Below are positions 27,211-35,352 of a DNA stretch of 64,000 nt, one piece after another. This DNA comes from Dyadobacter frigoris (GTDB lineage: Bacteria; Bacteroidota; Bacteroidia; Cytophagales; Spirosomataceae), in NCBI RefSeq assembly GCF_005280585.1, contig NZ_SZVO01000006.1, positions 62,001-126,000 of the forward strand, read 5' to 3'. Numbering within the stretch: the stretch's first letter is position 1; each line of letters begins with the position of its first letter. A program made the position numbers and the translations under genes. Below the pieces are notes generated by a model, which saw nothing but the letters and a program-made list of their open reading frames with translations, did not search any database and was not told the DNA's origin.

Positions 27211-28216
27211 TATCACCCTTTCAGGGTTTGGCAAATTCTCTAAAAGTTAGATGCTATAATAATGTCAGCCCGTCGGGCTTTGTACTTGGTCGCTATTCAA
27301 ATTTATCTGACCATTTCTATTTTTTACAATCCCAAAGGGATGACATTATTATAGAAATAACTATGAATTTGATGCGAGTGAAGCCCGGAACGGGTGACAT
27401 AGTTTTGGCTTGCAAAGATCTTATCACAACAAATAATAATTATATCAACCTTTCAGGGTTTGTTTAACTCCTCCCAAATTTCATCTCTATAATAATGTCA
27501 GCCCGCCGGGCTTTGCACTTGGTCGCTATTCAAATTTATCTGACCATTTCTATTTTTTACAATCCCAAAGGGATGACATTATTATAGAAATAACTATGAA
27601 TTTGATGCGAGTGAAACCCGGAACGGGTGACATAGTTTTGGCTTGCAAAGATCTTATCACAACAAATAATAATTATATCAACCTTTCAGGGTTTGTTTAA
27701 CTCCTTCCAAAATTTCATCTCTACAATAATATCAGCCCGTCGGGCTTTGTACTTGGCCGCTATTCAAATTTATCTGACCATTTCTATTTTTTACAATCCC
27801 AAAGGGATGACATTATTATAGAAATAACTATGAATTTGATGCGAGTGAAACCCGGAACGGGTGACATAGTTTTGGCTTGCAAAGATCTTATCACAACAAA
27901 TAATAATTATATCAACCTTTCAGGGTTTGTTTAACTCCTTCCAAAATTTCATCTCTACAATAATGTCAGCCCGCCGGGCTTTGCACTTGGTCGCTATTCA
28001 AATTTATCTGGCCATTTCTATTTTTTACAATCCCAAAGGGATGACATTATTATAGAAATAACTATGAATTTGATGCGAGTGAAACCCGGAACGGGTGACA
28101 TAATTTTGGCTTGCAAAGATCTTATCACAACAAATAATAATTATATCAACCTTTCAGGGTTTGTTTAACTCCTTCCAAATTTCATCTCTATAATAATGTC
28201 AGCCCGCCGGGCTTCT
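27211..28216. repeat. Tandem array of a 233-234 bp palindrome-rich unit (four full copies plus partial ends)
   Basis: Unit phase marks (the GTCAGCCCG or ATCAGCCCG motif) occur at 27264, 27497, 27731, 27965 and 28198, so the period is 233-234 bp. Each full unit holds four short palindromes: AGCCCG-n-CGGGCT, ATCCC-aaa-GGGAT, ACCCG-gaa-CGGGT and AACC-tttca-GGGTT. The first two are enclosed by longer arms, CTATAATAATGTCA (27254-27267) and its exact reverse complement at 27341-27354. Copies differ at only a few positions. The array starts with a partial copy of the last palindrome (27211) and ends inside the first. Short ORFs across it repeat with the unit and are not genes. Confidence 0.95.
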
Positions 28217-28466
28217 CTTTTTAGCTCCAAACATCTATTTGTCAAACAAAAATTACGATATTAAATAAACTAAAACTTCACTTTCAAAAAATATTAACCC
28301 TTTCAAAAAATACAATTCCTATTCATCATCCTCATATTTAACAACTTACAAAACATCAAATATTACTAATAAATCTTTCCATAATCGCTTAACAATCGTT
28401 AACAAAGCACTTTTAAACCTATGTCAATCCTTTACCTCTAACCCATGAACTTTAAAAAATATAACC
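28217..28466. other. AT-rich gap between repeat array and small secreted-protein gene
   Basis: I see no gene and no clear promoter box in this stretch. It is strongly AT-rich and should contain the promoter of the following gene. Confidence 0.4.
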
Positions 28467-28886
28467 ATGAAAAAGATACTTCTTGTTGCCGCATTTATCG
28501 CATTTGGTTTGACTAACGCATCTGCTCAGTACAATGGCCGGGATCGCGACCGGGACTATAACCATGATTACAATCGCGATAATGCTTACCAAAATCCACG
28601 TGACAGCCACGGATATATTGTTAACGACATGCAAAGAGATGCCCGTCGCCAAATTTCAATTGGTATTGAGAGAGGAACATTAAATCCTCGTGAAGCATCT
28701 GCACTTATGCACGAATACGAACGCATCGAAGCACGTGAAAGAAAATTCAGTCACCGTGGCGGACTTAATCCAAGAGAAGAAAGAAACCTGATACAGGATT
28801 TGGAAAGATTAATGGCTGAAACACGTAGCATGAGCAGCCGACGTAACAACGACAACTGGGCAAGAAACCCAAGAGGAAGATATTAA
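28467..28886 (+). CDS. Small secreted Arg/Asp/Asn-rich protein with a duplicated motif
   Basis: The 139-residue protein has a clear signal peptide (cleavage after ASAQ, about residue 21) and a charged low-complexity stretch rich in Asp, Arg, Asn and Tyr (about 22-50). Two imperfect helical repeats follow, each starting with RGTLNPREA or RGGLNPREE and continuing into a Glu/Arg-rich helix. I do not recognise a characterised family. Export to the periplasm or surface is likely, and the LNPRE helices may form a small helical hairpin. It stands alone between the repeat array and a bidirectional terminator. Confidence 0.8.
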   Translation: MKKILLVAAFIAFGLTNASAQYNGRDRDRDYNHDYNRDNAYQNPRDSHGYIVNDMQRDARRQISIGIERGTLNPREASALMHEYERIEARERKFSHRGGLNPREERNLIQDLERLMAETRSMSSRRNNDNWARNPRGRY

Positions 28887-28914
28887 AAATCAGTTGAAGG
28901 TTTAGGTAGTTTTG

Positions 28915-28947
28915 AAAAGCATTTCCCAGTTTTGGGAAATGCTTTTT
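28915..28947. terminator. Bidirectional terminator
   Basis: The perfect stem AAAAGCATTTCCCA with its complement has a 4-nt loop and ends in a T-run. It separates the convergent secreted-protein and acetyltransferase genes. Confidence 0.88.
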
Positions 28948-28961
28948 TTGCCAAATACTAT

Positions 28962-29402
28962 TTAAAAATACATTACCAATTTCACATGAGACTTTTTAAA
29001 CCCTTCTTTCTCATAAAAACGATGCGCACTTTCCCTTACATTATTGGAGGTTACTTCAATTTGAAGGGCATTCTTGCTTTTTGCAAAATCTATTAATTTT
29101 TCCACCAAAGCTTTTCCGATTTCTTTGGAACGATACTGAGGTGAAACATACATTTCCTGGATTTCGGCAACTACACAAGCATGATGTAACAAAAACTGAG
29201 TATGACAACTTCCCATGCCGACCGGTTCACCGCCAAGTTCAGCGATCACATATTGAATCCGATCCTGAGCAAGATTGGTATGAAAAACGTTATTAAAAGA
29301 TTCACGATCAAACTCCTTGTCTTCCAGATCACAGATCATGTTATACACTGTTTCCTCATCCTTTTCTGTTGCCACCCGAATAAATAGGTTAGAAACTGCC
29401 AT
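28962..29402 (-). CDS. phnO: GNAT acetyltransferase, PhnO-like (aminoalkylphosphonate N-acetyltransferase)
   Basis: It is a GNAT-fold enzyme of 146 residues when started at the ATG at 29402 (MAVSNLFIRVATEKD); the open frame to 29510 would overlap the upstream gene by over 100 bp. The protein resembles Escherichia coli PhnO throughout: VYNMICDLEDKEFD, a HHA segment before AEIQEMYVSPQYR, and AHRFYEKEGF near the end. PhnO acetylates aminoalkylphosphonates and some aminophosphonate analogues with acetyl-CoA. No other phosphonate genes are nearby, so the role here could be detoxification instead of catabolism. The start lies within 4 bp of the stop of the preceding gene, suggesting translational coupling. 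Confidence 0.8.
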   Translation of the reverse strand: MAVSNLFIRVATEKDEETVYNMICDLEDKEFDRESFNNVFHTNLAQDRIQYVIAELGGEPVGMGSCHTQFLLHHACVVAEIQEMYVSPQYRSKEIGKALVEKLIDFAKSKNALQIEVTSNNVRESAHRFYEKEGFKKSHVKLVMYF

Positions 29403-29403
29403 A

Positions 29404-30066
29404 TCAAAAATGCTGTAATTCAGCTGAATCGTGAATAAATAATCCTTTTTCAGGAAGCTGAGCCAATTCCACCATACCTCTGGCAACTTTGGCTGAATCA
29501 ATAGCTGCATATTTTTTCAATGGCCCAACCATTACCGGATCCAGAATTTTCGCCAATACTTCACCGATTTTCTCACCAAACCGGGCTTCTCCTCCCCGAT
29601 CTCCCAGAAGTAATGATGGACGTAAAATATGCAAGGTGTCATAATGTAAATCAGTCAGTTCCTTTTCAATTTCACCTTTGACACGGTTATAAAAAATGAA
29701 GGATTTCGAATCGGCGCCCATCGAAGAGACGATCAGATATTTCGAAGAGCCATTTAATTTTCCCAAACGACCAATTTGTAACGGATATTGAAAATCAACT
29801 TTTTTGAAAGCTTCTTCTGAACCGGCTTTTTTAATTGTCGTTCCCAGACAGCAGAAAATATCGTCAGCTTTGACGAGAGATGCATCCGGTTTGTCAAAAT
29901 CGAAGAAAATTTCGTTCAGTTTTTCATGTTTTAAACCAGTGGCCCTTCTGGTAAGGATTTTTATTTGGTTATATATAGGTGAAGCAAGTAAATAATTCAA
30001 AACCTGCTTCCCAACAAGGCCCGTAGCCCCGATTACTAATGCTGTTTTATGAGATGAGTAAGACAT
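29404..30066 (-). CDS. NAD(P)-binding Rossmann-fold oxidoreductase (HTATIP2/NmrA-like)
   Basis: The 220-residue protein begins with the dinucleotide-binding motif GATGLVGKQVL (about 13-23). It continues with the short atypical-SDR pattern: CCLGTTIKKAGS, SSMGADSKS, a YNRVKGEIE segment providing Tyr and Lys, and LRPSLLLGDR. It resembles the CC3/HTATIP2 group of atypical short-chain dehydrogenases, whose bacterial members have no assigned substrate. It is transcribed with the downstream PhnO-like gene and probably forms a two-gene operon with it. Confidence 0.85.
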   Translation of the reverse strand: MSYSSHKTALVIGATGLVGKQVLNYLLASPIYNQIKILTRRATGLKHEKLNEIFFDFDKPDASLVKADDIFCCLGTTIKKAGSEEAFKKVDFQYPLQIGRLGKLNGSSKYLIVSSMGADSKSFIFYNRVKGEIEKELTDLHYDTLHILRPSLLLGDRGGEARFGEKIGEVLAKILDPVMVGPLKKYAAIDSAKVARGMVELAQLPEKGLFIHDSAELQHF

Positions 30067-30178
30067 GGTATAAGTTTTGGAAATTGCAATTTAAAAAGTA
30101 TACCATTATGGTGACAACTATCTTTTGCAAATTCTGTTTTCCTACCCAATATTTATAGTATTAATTCTAATTTAGACG

Positions 30179-30565
30179 CTATTGCGGCCAGATTACAATG
30201 GTTTTTCCAGTAGTATCAGACAGATTTGCATAAAACTCTTTTGTTTCAGCTTGTGAAAATTTGCTCATATCGAGTTTTGTACCATCACAATAATAATTTA
30301 CGCATCCATAACAGGACCAATAGCTCACATAGTAATTAATAACAGGCTTCCCATTAAATTCTAAAAGTTTTATGGTGGTATAATTATCCTCCCGATTATT
30401 TTTCATCTCCCGAACGAGATCCCGCAGCCACGGAATTTCCTGAACCGGATTACTGACACCACAGGCCGCAGTGTTGGTACCTTTATCATTATTGGTAACA
30501 GTCTCATTTTTTTTGCAAGAGAACAAACACAAGAAGACAAGTAAAAGAATCTCAGAGATTTTCAT
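30179..30565 (-). CDS. Hypothetical lipoprotein
   Basis: The 128-residue protein has a lipoprotein signal peptide ending in LFSC (cysteine 17) followed by Lys-Lys-Asn. The mature part contains four cysteines in two groups (AACG, then CYGCVNYYC), suggesting disulphides or metal binding. The sequence is otherwise unrecognised. It is isolated, with its own gap on both sides. Confidence 0.7.
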   Translation of the reverse strand: MKISEILLLVFLCLFSCKKNETVTNNDKGTNTAACGVSNPVQEIPWLRDLVREMKNNREDNYTTIKLLEFNGKPVINYYVSYWSCYGCVNYYCDGTKLDMSKFSQAETKEFYANLSDTTGKTIVIWPQ

Positions 30566-30825
30566 GCTGGACGAGATTTTGTATTTATCAAAGGACTTTC
30601 TAAACTATTAAAAGGTTGGAAAGTCAGTTGATAAATTATTTCCTGATCGAAATATTTCTCATCAGTTCTGTACCTTTTTTCAAAGTACGTTTTCAATATT
30701 AAAATTGTCAATTGTAGAATTATGTAATCAGTAAGCAGTATAATATGCGTTTGCAAGTGCTAATTCAGGCAAATAAAGAAAGGAACAATTATTGAAGTAT
30801 CGTTTACAAAAAACCACTTGTAACC

Positions 30826-31053
30826 ATGGGCAAAGAACATAAAAATACAAACGTCGCAGGAGGATCGCCGTCAAGTTCTGGTCCGGAAAATCCGGCTAAT
30901 GATCCGGTTTTGCAGGAAGATGACAGCAAAAGACCATCCAAAGAAATAAAAAAAGAAGCGATCGATGAGTCAGAAAGTGAGAACATGACCAATAAAAAAG
31001 GTTATAATGAAACAGATCCAAATGTGCCGGTAAAAACAGTGAAAACTCCTTAG
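30826..31053 (+). CDS. Small hydrophilic, probably disordered protein
   Basis: The 75-residue protein is rich in Lys, Glu, Ser, Pro and Asn and has no hydrophobic core, signal peptide or known motif. The ATG is followed by a full frame ending just before a strong hairpin terminator, which supports a real gene. Proteins of this kind in Cytophagales are usually annotated as hypothetical. No function is proposed. Confidence 0.6.
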   Translation: MGKEHKNTNVAGGSPSSSGPENPANDPVLQEDDSKRPSKEIKKEAIDESESENMTNKKGYNETDPNVPVKTVKTP

Positions 31054-31070
31054 ACTTACTATTTTACAGC

Positions 31071-31103
31071 AAAAAATGACATCGAAAAATGGTGTCATTT
31101 TTT
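31071..31103. terminator. Bidirectional terminator
   Basis: The 11-bp arms AAAAAATGACA (31071-31081) and its complement (31093-31103) have an A/T-rich loop. It lies between the convergent small-protein and GH9 genes. Confidence 0.85.
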
Positions 31104-31127
31104 GTTATTGCTATTATTAAATCCAAC

Positions 31128-32873
31128 TTATTTAGCATAGAAAGCTTCAATCGCTGCGACCAGATATACAAATGGCGCATTCCAGTTAATCGCAATTTCG
31201 TTAGACGCATAGGAGCAATCGGCGTCAACAAAAGATTCGTCGGCAAAATTGTTTGGATAACCTGCACATTTATCCTGCTGAGCAGGATTAGGCCCGCCCG
31301 ACAAAAGTCCGGGAACCGGCTCAACAATTCCGTCTGCAACAGAAGGACGGTGGTGCGGATGCATGACTTGTTTTGATCCAAAACCAGTCAAAAAAGAATA
31401 TCCTGTGGCGTTTCTTCCCAATATATAATCCAGATTTCCCAAAGCCGCACCGAGATATTTCTTACTTTTAGTCAGCTTATAGGCTTGTATTAGCGCAATT
31501 CCCTGGTTGGATGCCACTGCGTTACTTCCCCAGGCAAAATCCTTTGCATTTTTCCCCATTACTGTATGGTAAGGCTGTTTCTCAAGACTCGTAAGCAAAT
31601 CATCTGAGAAGTCAATAACGCTTTTTTTGATCGACCGCAAGTATTGCTGATCAACCGGACCGAGCTGCTTTTCATTTCTAATGATCGTATAATAAGCCAA
31701 CGCTTTCACCTGGCTCCATGAAGGAAGTGGCATCGGCTTTTCTGTTTCAAAAGAAATATTTTTAAGATAAACCTCATCCTTTGTCAAAATATACATTTCA
31801 CTGGCGGCCCAGATCCACTCGTCTTTTCCATCTTTATCTTCATATCCGCCCGTGACTATATCCGGATCGAAAGTTTTATTCATTTCATTCTGATGATATT
31901 CCAAAGATGGATTTTTCCCGGCCCAAGCCCACCCTTTCAAAGCCGCGGCCTTACAGGAATCCGAAAGTCCGGGAAGCTCCTTTTCAAAGTTTTTAAAAAC
32001 CCTGGCAGATTGGGCCATCACAGCTACAAAATCCAGTGTAGCAATTGTATTTTTCTGAACAACGTAACGTGGATTTTTACAGGCTTCCGGCATGATCATT
32101 CCATCAAAACGAGGATTTGTGAGTTTGTGATAAACTCCTCCGTCACCAGGATCCTGCATGGTCATCATCCATCGCAGATTCCACAAAACCTCATCCAGCA
32201 AATCCGGGACTGCATTGTTGCTTTCAGGAATATTCGTTTTGAGGTTTTTAAAATACACCGGAAAATCCTCATAAACGGATAGCAAAGTCGCCATCGTGAT
32301 TCCCGAATTGACAATATATTTATTGTAATCACCGGCATCGTACCAACCTTTTGGAGAACTTATCATTGAACTTTCCGGTCTTCCGGGTGAAACAGCTGAC
32401 GGATGAATTAATACTTTATCATCAGGATGTCCTTCGGCGCGGGCCCATTTTCCGGCAAACTTTTCGGGTAATGCAGCGGAAGCTCTTTGGTAATAATAAC
32501 CGCGAATAGCCGCAATCGCTACATTTTTATGAATTTCGGGTTTAATTTCAAAAAGATAAGAAGTTCCTGCTTTTGGCACTTCCAGAATATAACTACCAGA
32601 TTTTTGAAAAGCAGAGAAATCAGCAATTCGTCCGGCTTTTCCGGAATATTGACTTTTTCGGATTTCTCCAAGTTTACCGGTAAAAACAACTTTTTTCGAT
32701 TTGGTATCTTTCAAAACAAAATCTGTATTTTCTTCCCCAACTACGATCGCAATTTTAGAAGCAGCAGGATAAAACCCAACTTGATTCAGGCGAATATTTT
32801 CGGAAGAAGATTGTCCCAGCGAACAATTCGCCAGCAAAGAAAGAAACACGGAATAGTAATATATTTTTTTCAA
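31128..32873 (-). CDS. Glycoside hydrolase family 9 enzyme with N-terminal Ig-like domain
   Basis: This secreted endoglucanase-type enzyme has 581 residues. After a signal peptide (to about residue 20) comes a cellulase N-terminal Ig-like domain (about 25-110), then the (alpha/alpha)6 catalytic domain. Key residues are visible: the catalytic-base motif DAGD (179-182) in GWYDAGDYNKY, the substrate-binding HPHHRPS motif, and the acid Glu559 in SNEIAINWNAP. GH9 enzymes cleave beta-1,4-glucans or related chains. The gene has no SusC/SusD partner next to it, so it works as a stand-alone secreted or periplasmic enzyme. Confidence 0.95.
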   Translation of the reverse strand: MKKIYYYSVFLSLLANCSLGQSSSENIRLNQVGFYPAASKIAIVVGEENTDFVLKDTKSKKVVFTGKLGEIRKSQYSGKAGRIADFSAFQKSGSYILEVPKAGTSYLFEIKPEIHKNVAIAAIRGYYYQRASAALPEKFAGKWARAEGHPDDKVLIHPSAVSPGRPESSMISSPKGWYDAGDYNKYIVNSGITMATLLSVYEDFPVYFKNLKTNIPESNNAVPDLLDEVLWNLRWMMTMQDPGDGGVYHKLTNPRFDGMIMPEACKNPRYVVQKNTIATLDFVAVMAQSARVFKNFEKELPGLSDSCKAAALKGWAWAGKNPSLEYHQNEMNKTFDPDIVTGGYEDKDGKDEWIWAASEMYILTKDEVYLKNISFETEKPMPLPSWSQVKALAYYTIIRNEKQLGPVDQQYLRSIKKSVIDFSDDLLTSLEKQPYHTVMGKNAKDFAWGSNAVASNQGIALIQAYKLTKSKKYLGAALGNLDYILGRNATGYSFLTGFGSKQVMHPHHRPSVADGIVEPVPGLLSGGPNPAQQDKCAGYPNNFADESFVDADCSYASNEIAINWNAPFVYLVAAIEAFYAK

Positions 32874-32987
32874 AACGGAGGTACTGATTTATAAAGCTGC
32901 TAAAATTTTACGACTTATAAAACAAAGAAAAAAGAGCGAAATCCATACTCATTCAAGTTAGGAATCAACTATTTAAACATAAAAAAA

Positions 32988-33010
32988 CAGATGACCGGAT
33001 TGGCCATCTG
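32988..33010 (-). terminator. Terminator after the Dabb-domain gene
   Basis: The stem CAGATG-a-CC pairs with GG-c-CATCTG (one mismatch), followed on the minus strand by a T-run. Confidence 0.7.
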
Positions 33011-33040
33011 TCTTATAATATCCTTATAAAAGACTGATTT

Positions 33041-33454
33041 TTAGCTTACTTTTTTAGGGCCTACTGAATCATAAATAACCACTTTTTCCCACAAATGAGC
33101 GTAATCTTTACGGAATTCGTCGTGTATCGGGTGTGTCTGGTATAATTCTTCCTCAATAATATTTTTAAAAAAGCACATCCATGAAAAAGTATAATCTCTC
33201 ACAATCACAGAGCGGCTTGTAGATGCCGGCTTTCCGATATTAACATACTGGATCTGCGGTACTTTAGCAAGTTTTTTCAAACCTTCCAAAAGTTTGGCTT
33301 CATCCTGAGCATTGTTAGGATCTTTCAGATAAAAAAGAACGTGATGTATAAAAAGTTCACTAACTCTTTCCGGTTCAGCGGCGAGTGGTGAAATTGATAC
33401 CAATGAGGCTAATCCGGCGTTTTGTAAAAATTTGCGTCTTGATGAATCTTCCAT
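33041..33454 (-). CDS. Exported Dabb-type (stress-responsive alpha/beta barrel) domain protein
   Basis: The 137-residue protein has a twin-arginine-like leader (SSRRKFLQNAG) and then a Dabb ferredoxin-like domain from about residue 32, shown by the starting strand FIHHVLFYLKDP and the late HPIHDEFRKDYAHLWEKV segment. Dabb proteins form dimeric barrels; some are enzymes, but most in Bacteroidota are uncharacterised. It is a single-gene unit with its own terminator. Confidence 0.85.
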   Translation of the reverse strand: MEDSSRRKFLQNAGLASLVSISPLAAEPERVSELFIHHVLFYLKDPNNAQDEAKLLEGLKKLAKVPQIQYVNIGKPASTSRSVIVRDYTFSWMCFFKNIIEEELYQTHPIHDEFRKDYAHLWEKVVIYDSVGPKKVS

Positions 33455-33481
33455 GATTTGGGTGTAAGTGGATAAATTATT

Positions 33482-33904
33482 TCAATTATTCTCCCTGATC
33501 TTTAAAAAACTATCAGGTGTCAGTACTGCCATTTTACTATTTTTGTAATCCTTAACATTTCTGGTGATCAGAACATGTATCTCGCTATGATCAGCAGCTG
33601 AAAAATTCTGTAAGGCGTCTTCAAAATCTGAAAAGTCAGAATTCAAAGCTTGTAATACAGTATTTTTTCCCATTGTAAGGACATCTGTAATATGAAATAA
33701 CAGTTTAAGCTTATCTATTACGTAGTTATGACTGGCTGTTTTTTTTAGCAAATAATAGACATTGCTGTATATCAATGGTGTCACAAATCCTTTAACTTCA
33801 CCAGATTCCAGCAATGAAAATATCTTCACGGCATTATCAGAAAATGGATGACGCTCAAATAAAAAATCTAAGATAATATCTGTATCAATTAAGACTTTCC
33901 TCAC
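33482..33904 (-). CDS. PIN-domain ribonuclease toxin (VapC-like)
   Basis: The 140-residue protein has the PIN-fold acidic residues: Asp7 and Asp9 in LIDTDIILD, Glu in the central region (SDFEDALQ), and Asp in AADHSEIHVLITRN. It is likely an RNA-cleaving toxin. Translation starts at a GTG one base after the stop of the antitoxin gene, which implies coupling. Confidence 0.88.
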   Translation of the reverse strand: MRKVLIDTDIILDFLFERHPFSDNAVKIFSLLESGEVKGFVTPLIYSNVYYLLKKTASHNYVIDKLKLLFHITDVLTMGKNTVLQALNSDFSDFEDALQNFSAADHSEIHVLITRNVKDYKNSKMAVLTPDSFLKIRENN

Positions 33905-33905
33905 T

Positions 33906-34154
33906 TTACAAATATTTTTCGGATAACCCTTTTATTAATTCTTCCTTGTAATCAAAATCTGCCGGTGCCTTAAATGATCCTCGTAAAGCCTTAACAATGG
34001 GAGTTAATTCTATTTGTTTTTCTTTCGGATCTGCAATTACAGCTTTTAAATAGTTTTCCACAAGATCCGACAAACTCCTACCCTCTTGCCTGGCATATTT
34101 TTTAGCTTGGTCAATAACTGATTCTTCGATAGTTAATGTCAACTTTGTGTTCAT
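33906..34154 (-). CDS. DUF6364-type ribbon-helix-helix antitoxin
   Basis: The 82-residue protein starts with a ribbon-helix-helix-like segment (KLTLTIEESVIDQAKKYARQ, then SLSDLVENYL), followed by a C-terminal tail that would bind the toxin. The gene is directly upstream of the PIN toxin gene on the same strand with a one-base gap. It should neutralise the toxin and repress the operon; both points follow from known pairs of this type. Confidence 0.88.
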   Translation of the reverse strand: MNTKLTLTIEESVIDQAKKYARQEGRSLSDLVENYLKAVIADPKEKQIELTPIVKALRGSFKAPADFDYKEELIKGLSEKYL

Positions 34155-34234
34155 GCTTATGTTGTTTATCGTTTAGCAATTTATAAAATTACACGTGTGA
34201 AAACAAAAATAAAAACACGTATACTTCCTTCTTA

Positions 34235-34780
34235 TTATTTTGATGTCATTAAAACCAACTCATTAACCGTTTTCCAATTCCTCGTAGTAGCGGTAACCTT
34301 CAATTTATTTTCAAAAAAATTATTGTTTAGCTTCGTTTTGCCGTAGCCGTTTGGACAAAAAAGATAAATTGTTTTTCCGTCTGCAATCCATTCATCCGGT
34401 AAAAACTGAGCGGTTTCCTTTAATTTTTCGACAAGCGTATTTTCCGGAATTTCGTCCAGAAAAGTTACATGCAATTTGGTAACGTCTTCATTTCTTCCGG
34501 TTAAAAACGGATTATGCTGCTGGACTTTTTTCAATTCCTTTTCTTCCAAAACAATGACCGGAACTGAAAACGAGAAGGTTTTCTGAATGTTATCATGGAT
34601 TTCTTTTGCAAGATCCTTATCATTTTCCGGTTTTGCATTGAACACAATATTTCCACTTTGAATGTATGTCCGGACATTTTCAAACGGCAATGTCTCGAAC
34701 ATCTTTTTCAGCTCTGCCATCTTGATCATTTTCTGACCTGAGACATTTATTCCTCTTAAAATCGTGACGTAAGTTTTCAT
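34235..34780 (-). CDS. DUF1697 domain protein
   Basis: The 181-residue cytoplasmic protein opens with the DUF1697 signature YVTILRGINVSGQKMIKM and continues with VRTYIQSGNIVF, HVTFLDE and RNWKTVNEL, all typical for the family. Function is unknown. It stands alone between the antitoxin gene and a divergent cupin gene. Confidence 0.92.
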   Translation of the reverse strand: MKTYVTILRGINVSGQKMIKMAELKKMFETLPFENVRTYIQSGNIVFNAKPENDKDLAKEIHDNIQKTFSFSVPVIVLEEKELKKVQQHNPFLTGRNEDVTKLHVTFLDEIPENTLVEKLKETAQFLPDEWIADGKTIYLFCPNGYGKTKLNNNFFENKLKVTATTRNWKTVNELVLMTSK

Positions 34781-34893
34781 TTGCTTTGATCAAACAGGTA
34801 TAAATCTTTTTTACATTCAATTATTAAACAGAAAAGTATAATTTACTCAAACTCTCCTTCTTCACATGCATTCAATTTAATCAAACCGACGAT

Positions 34894-35334
34894 ATGATTA
34901 CGAAGAGAGATATTACCGTTGCGGCTGTTACGATAGGACTGACCATGTCTTTTGTCATTGCCAATTCCAAGATCGCCAATCTGGATTCTTCCATTTTCGA
35001 TTGGAACGACATCCCGGTAAAAGAAACCAAAACGGGTTCAGTCCGTACCTTTTTCCGTTCTTCAACCGCTACACTGGACGAACTTGAATGCCATGTAACA
35101 ACCTTAAATGCCGGCGAATCTTCTCATCCGCCACATAAACATCCGGAAGAAGAAGTTATCATTATCAAAGAAGGAACGCTTGAAGCGTTGGTCAATGGAA
35201 ATATGAAACGTGTCGGTCCGGGTTCAGTGGTTTTCCAGGCCTCCAATCAAATGCATTCGATCAAAAACGTGGGCAATACACCCGCAACTTATCACGTTTT
35301 CAGCTGGCATTCGCCAGGTACTATGAAAAAATAA
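34894..35334 (+). CDS. Exported cupin-domain protein
   Basis: The 146-residue protein has an N-terminal hydrophobic segment (about 8-24), probably a signal or anchor, and one cupin domain. Metal ligands are visible as His, His and Glu in PPHKHPEEEVIII, with a second His in NQMHSIKN. The substrate is unknown. It ends 19 bp from the convergent outer-membrane protein gene. Confidence 0.85.
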   Translation: MITKRDITVAAVTIGLTMSFVIANSKIANLDSSIFDWNDIPVKETKTGSVRTFFRSSTATLDELECHVTTLNAGESSHPPHKHPEEEVIIIKEGTLEALVNGNMKRVGPGSVVFQASNQMHSIKNVGNTPATYHVFSWHSPGTMKK

Positions 35335-35352
35335 TGCTGGTATTAAAGAAGC

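Noticed and set aside
27228-27467. Short plus-strand ORF of 79 codons in the repeat array
   Set aside because: It lies wholly within the repeat unit, and its sequence follows the palindromes; it has no start context or family likeness.
30562-30756. Minus-strand ORF of 64 codons upstream of the lipoprotein gene
   Set aside because: It overlaps the lipoprotein start, has no signal peptide or motif, and its composition is that of AT-rich noncoding DNA.
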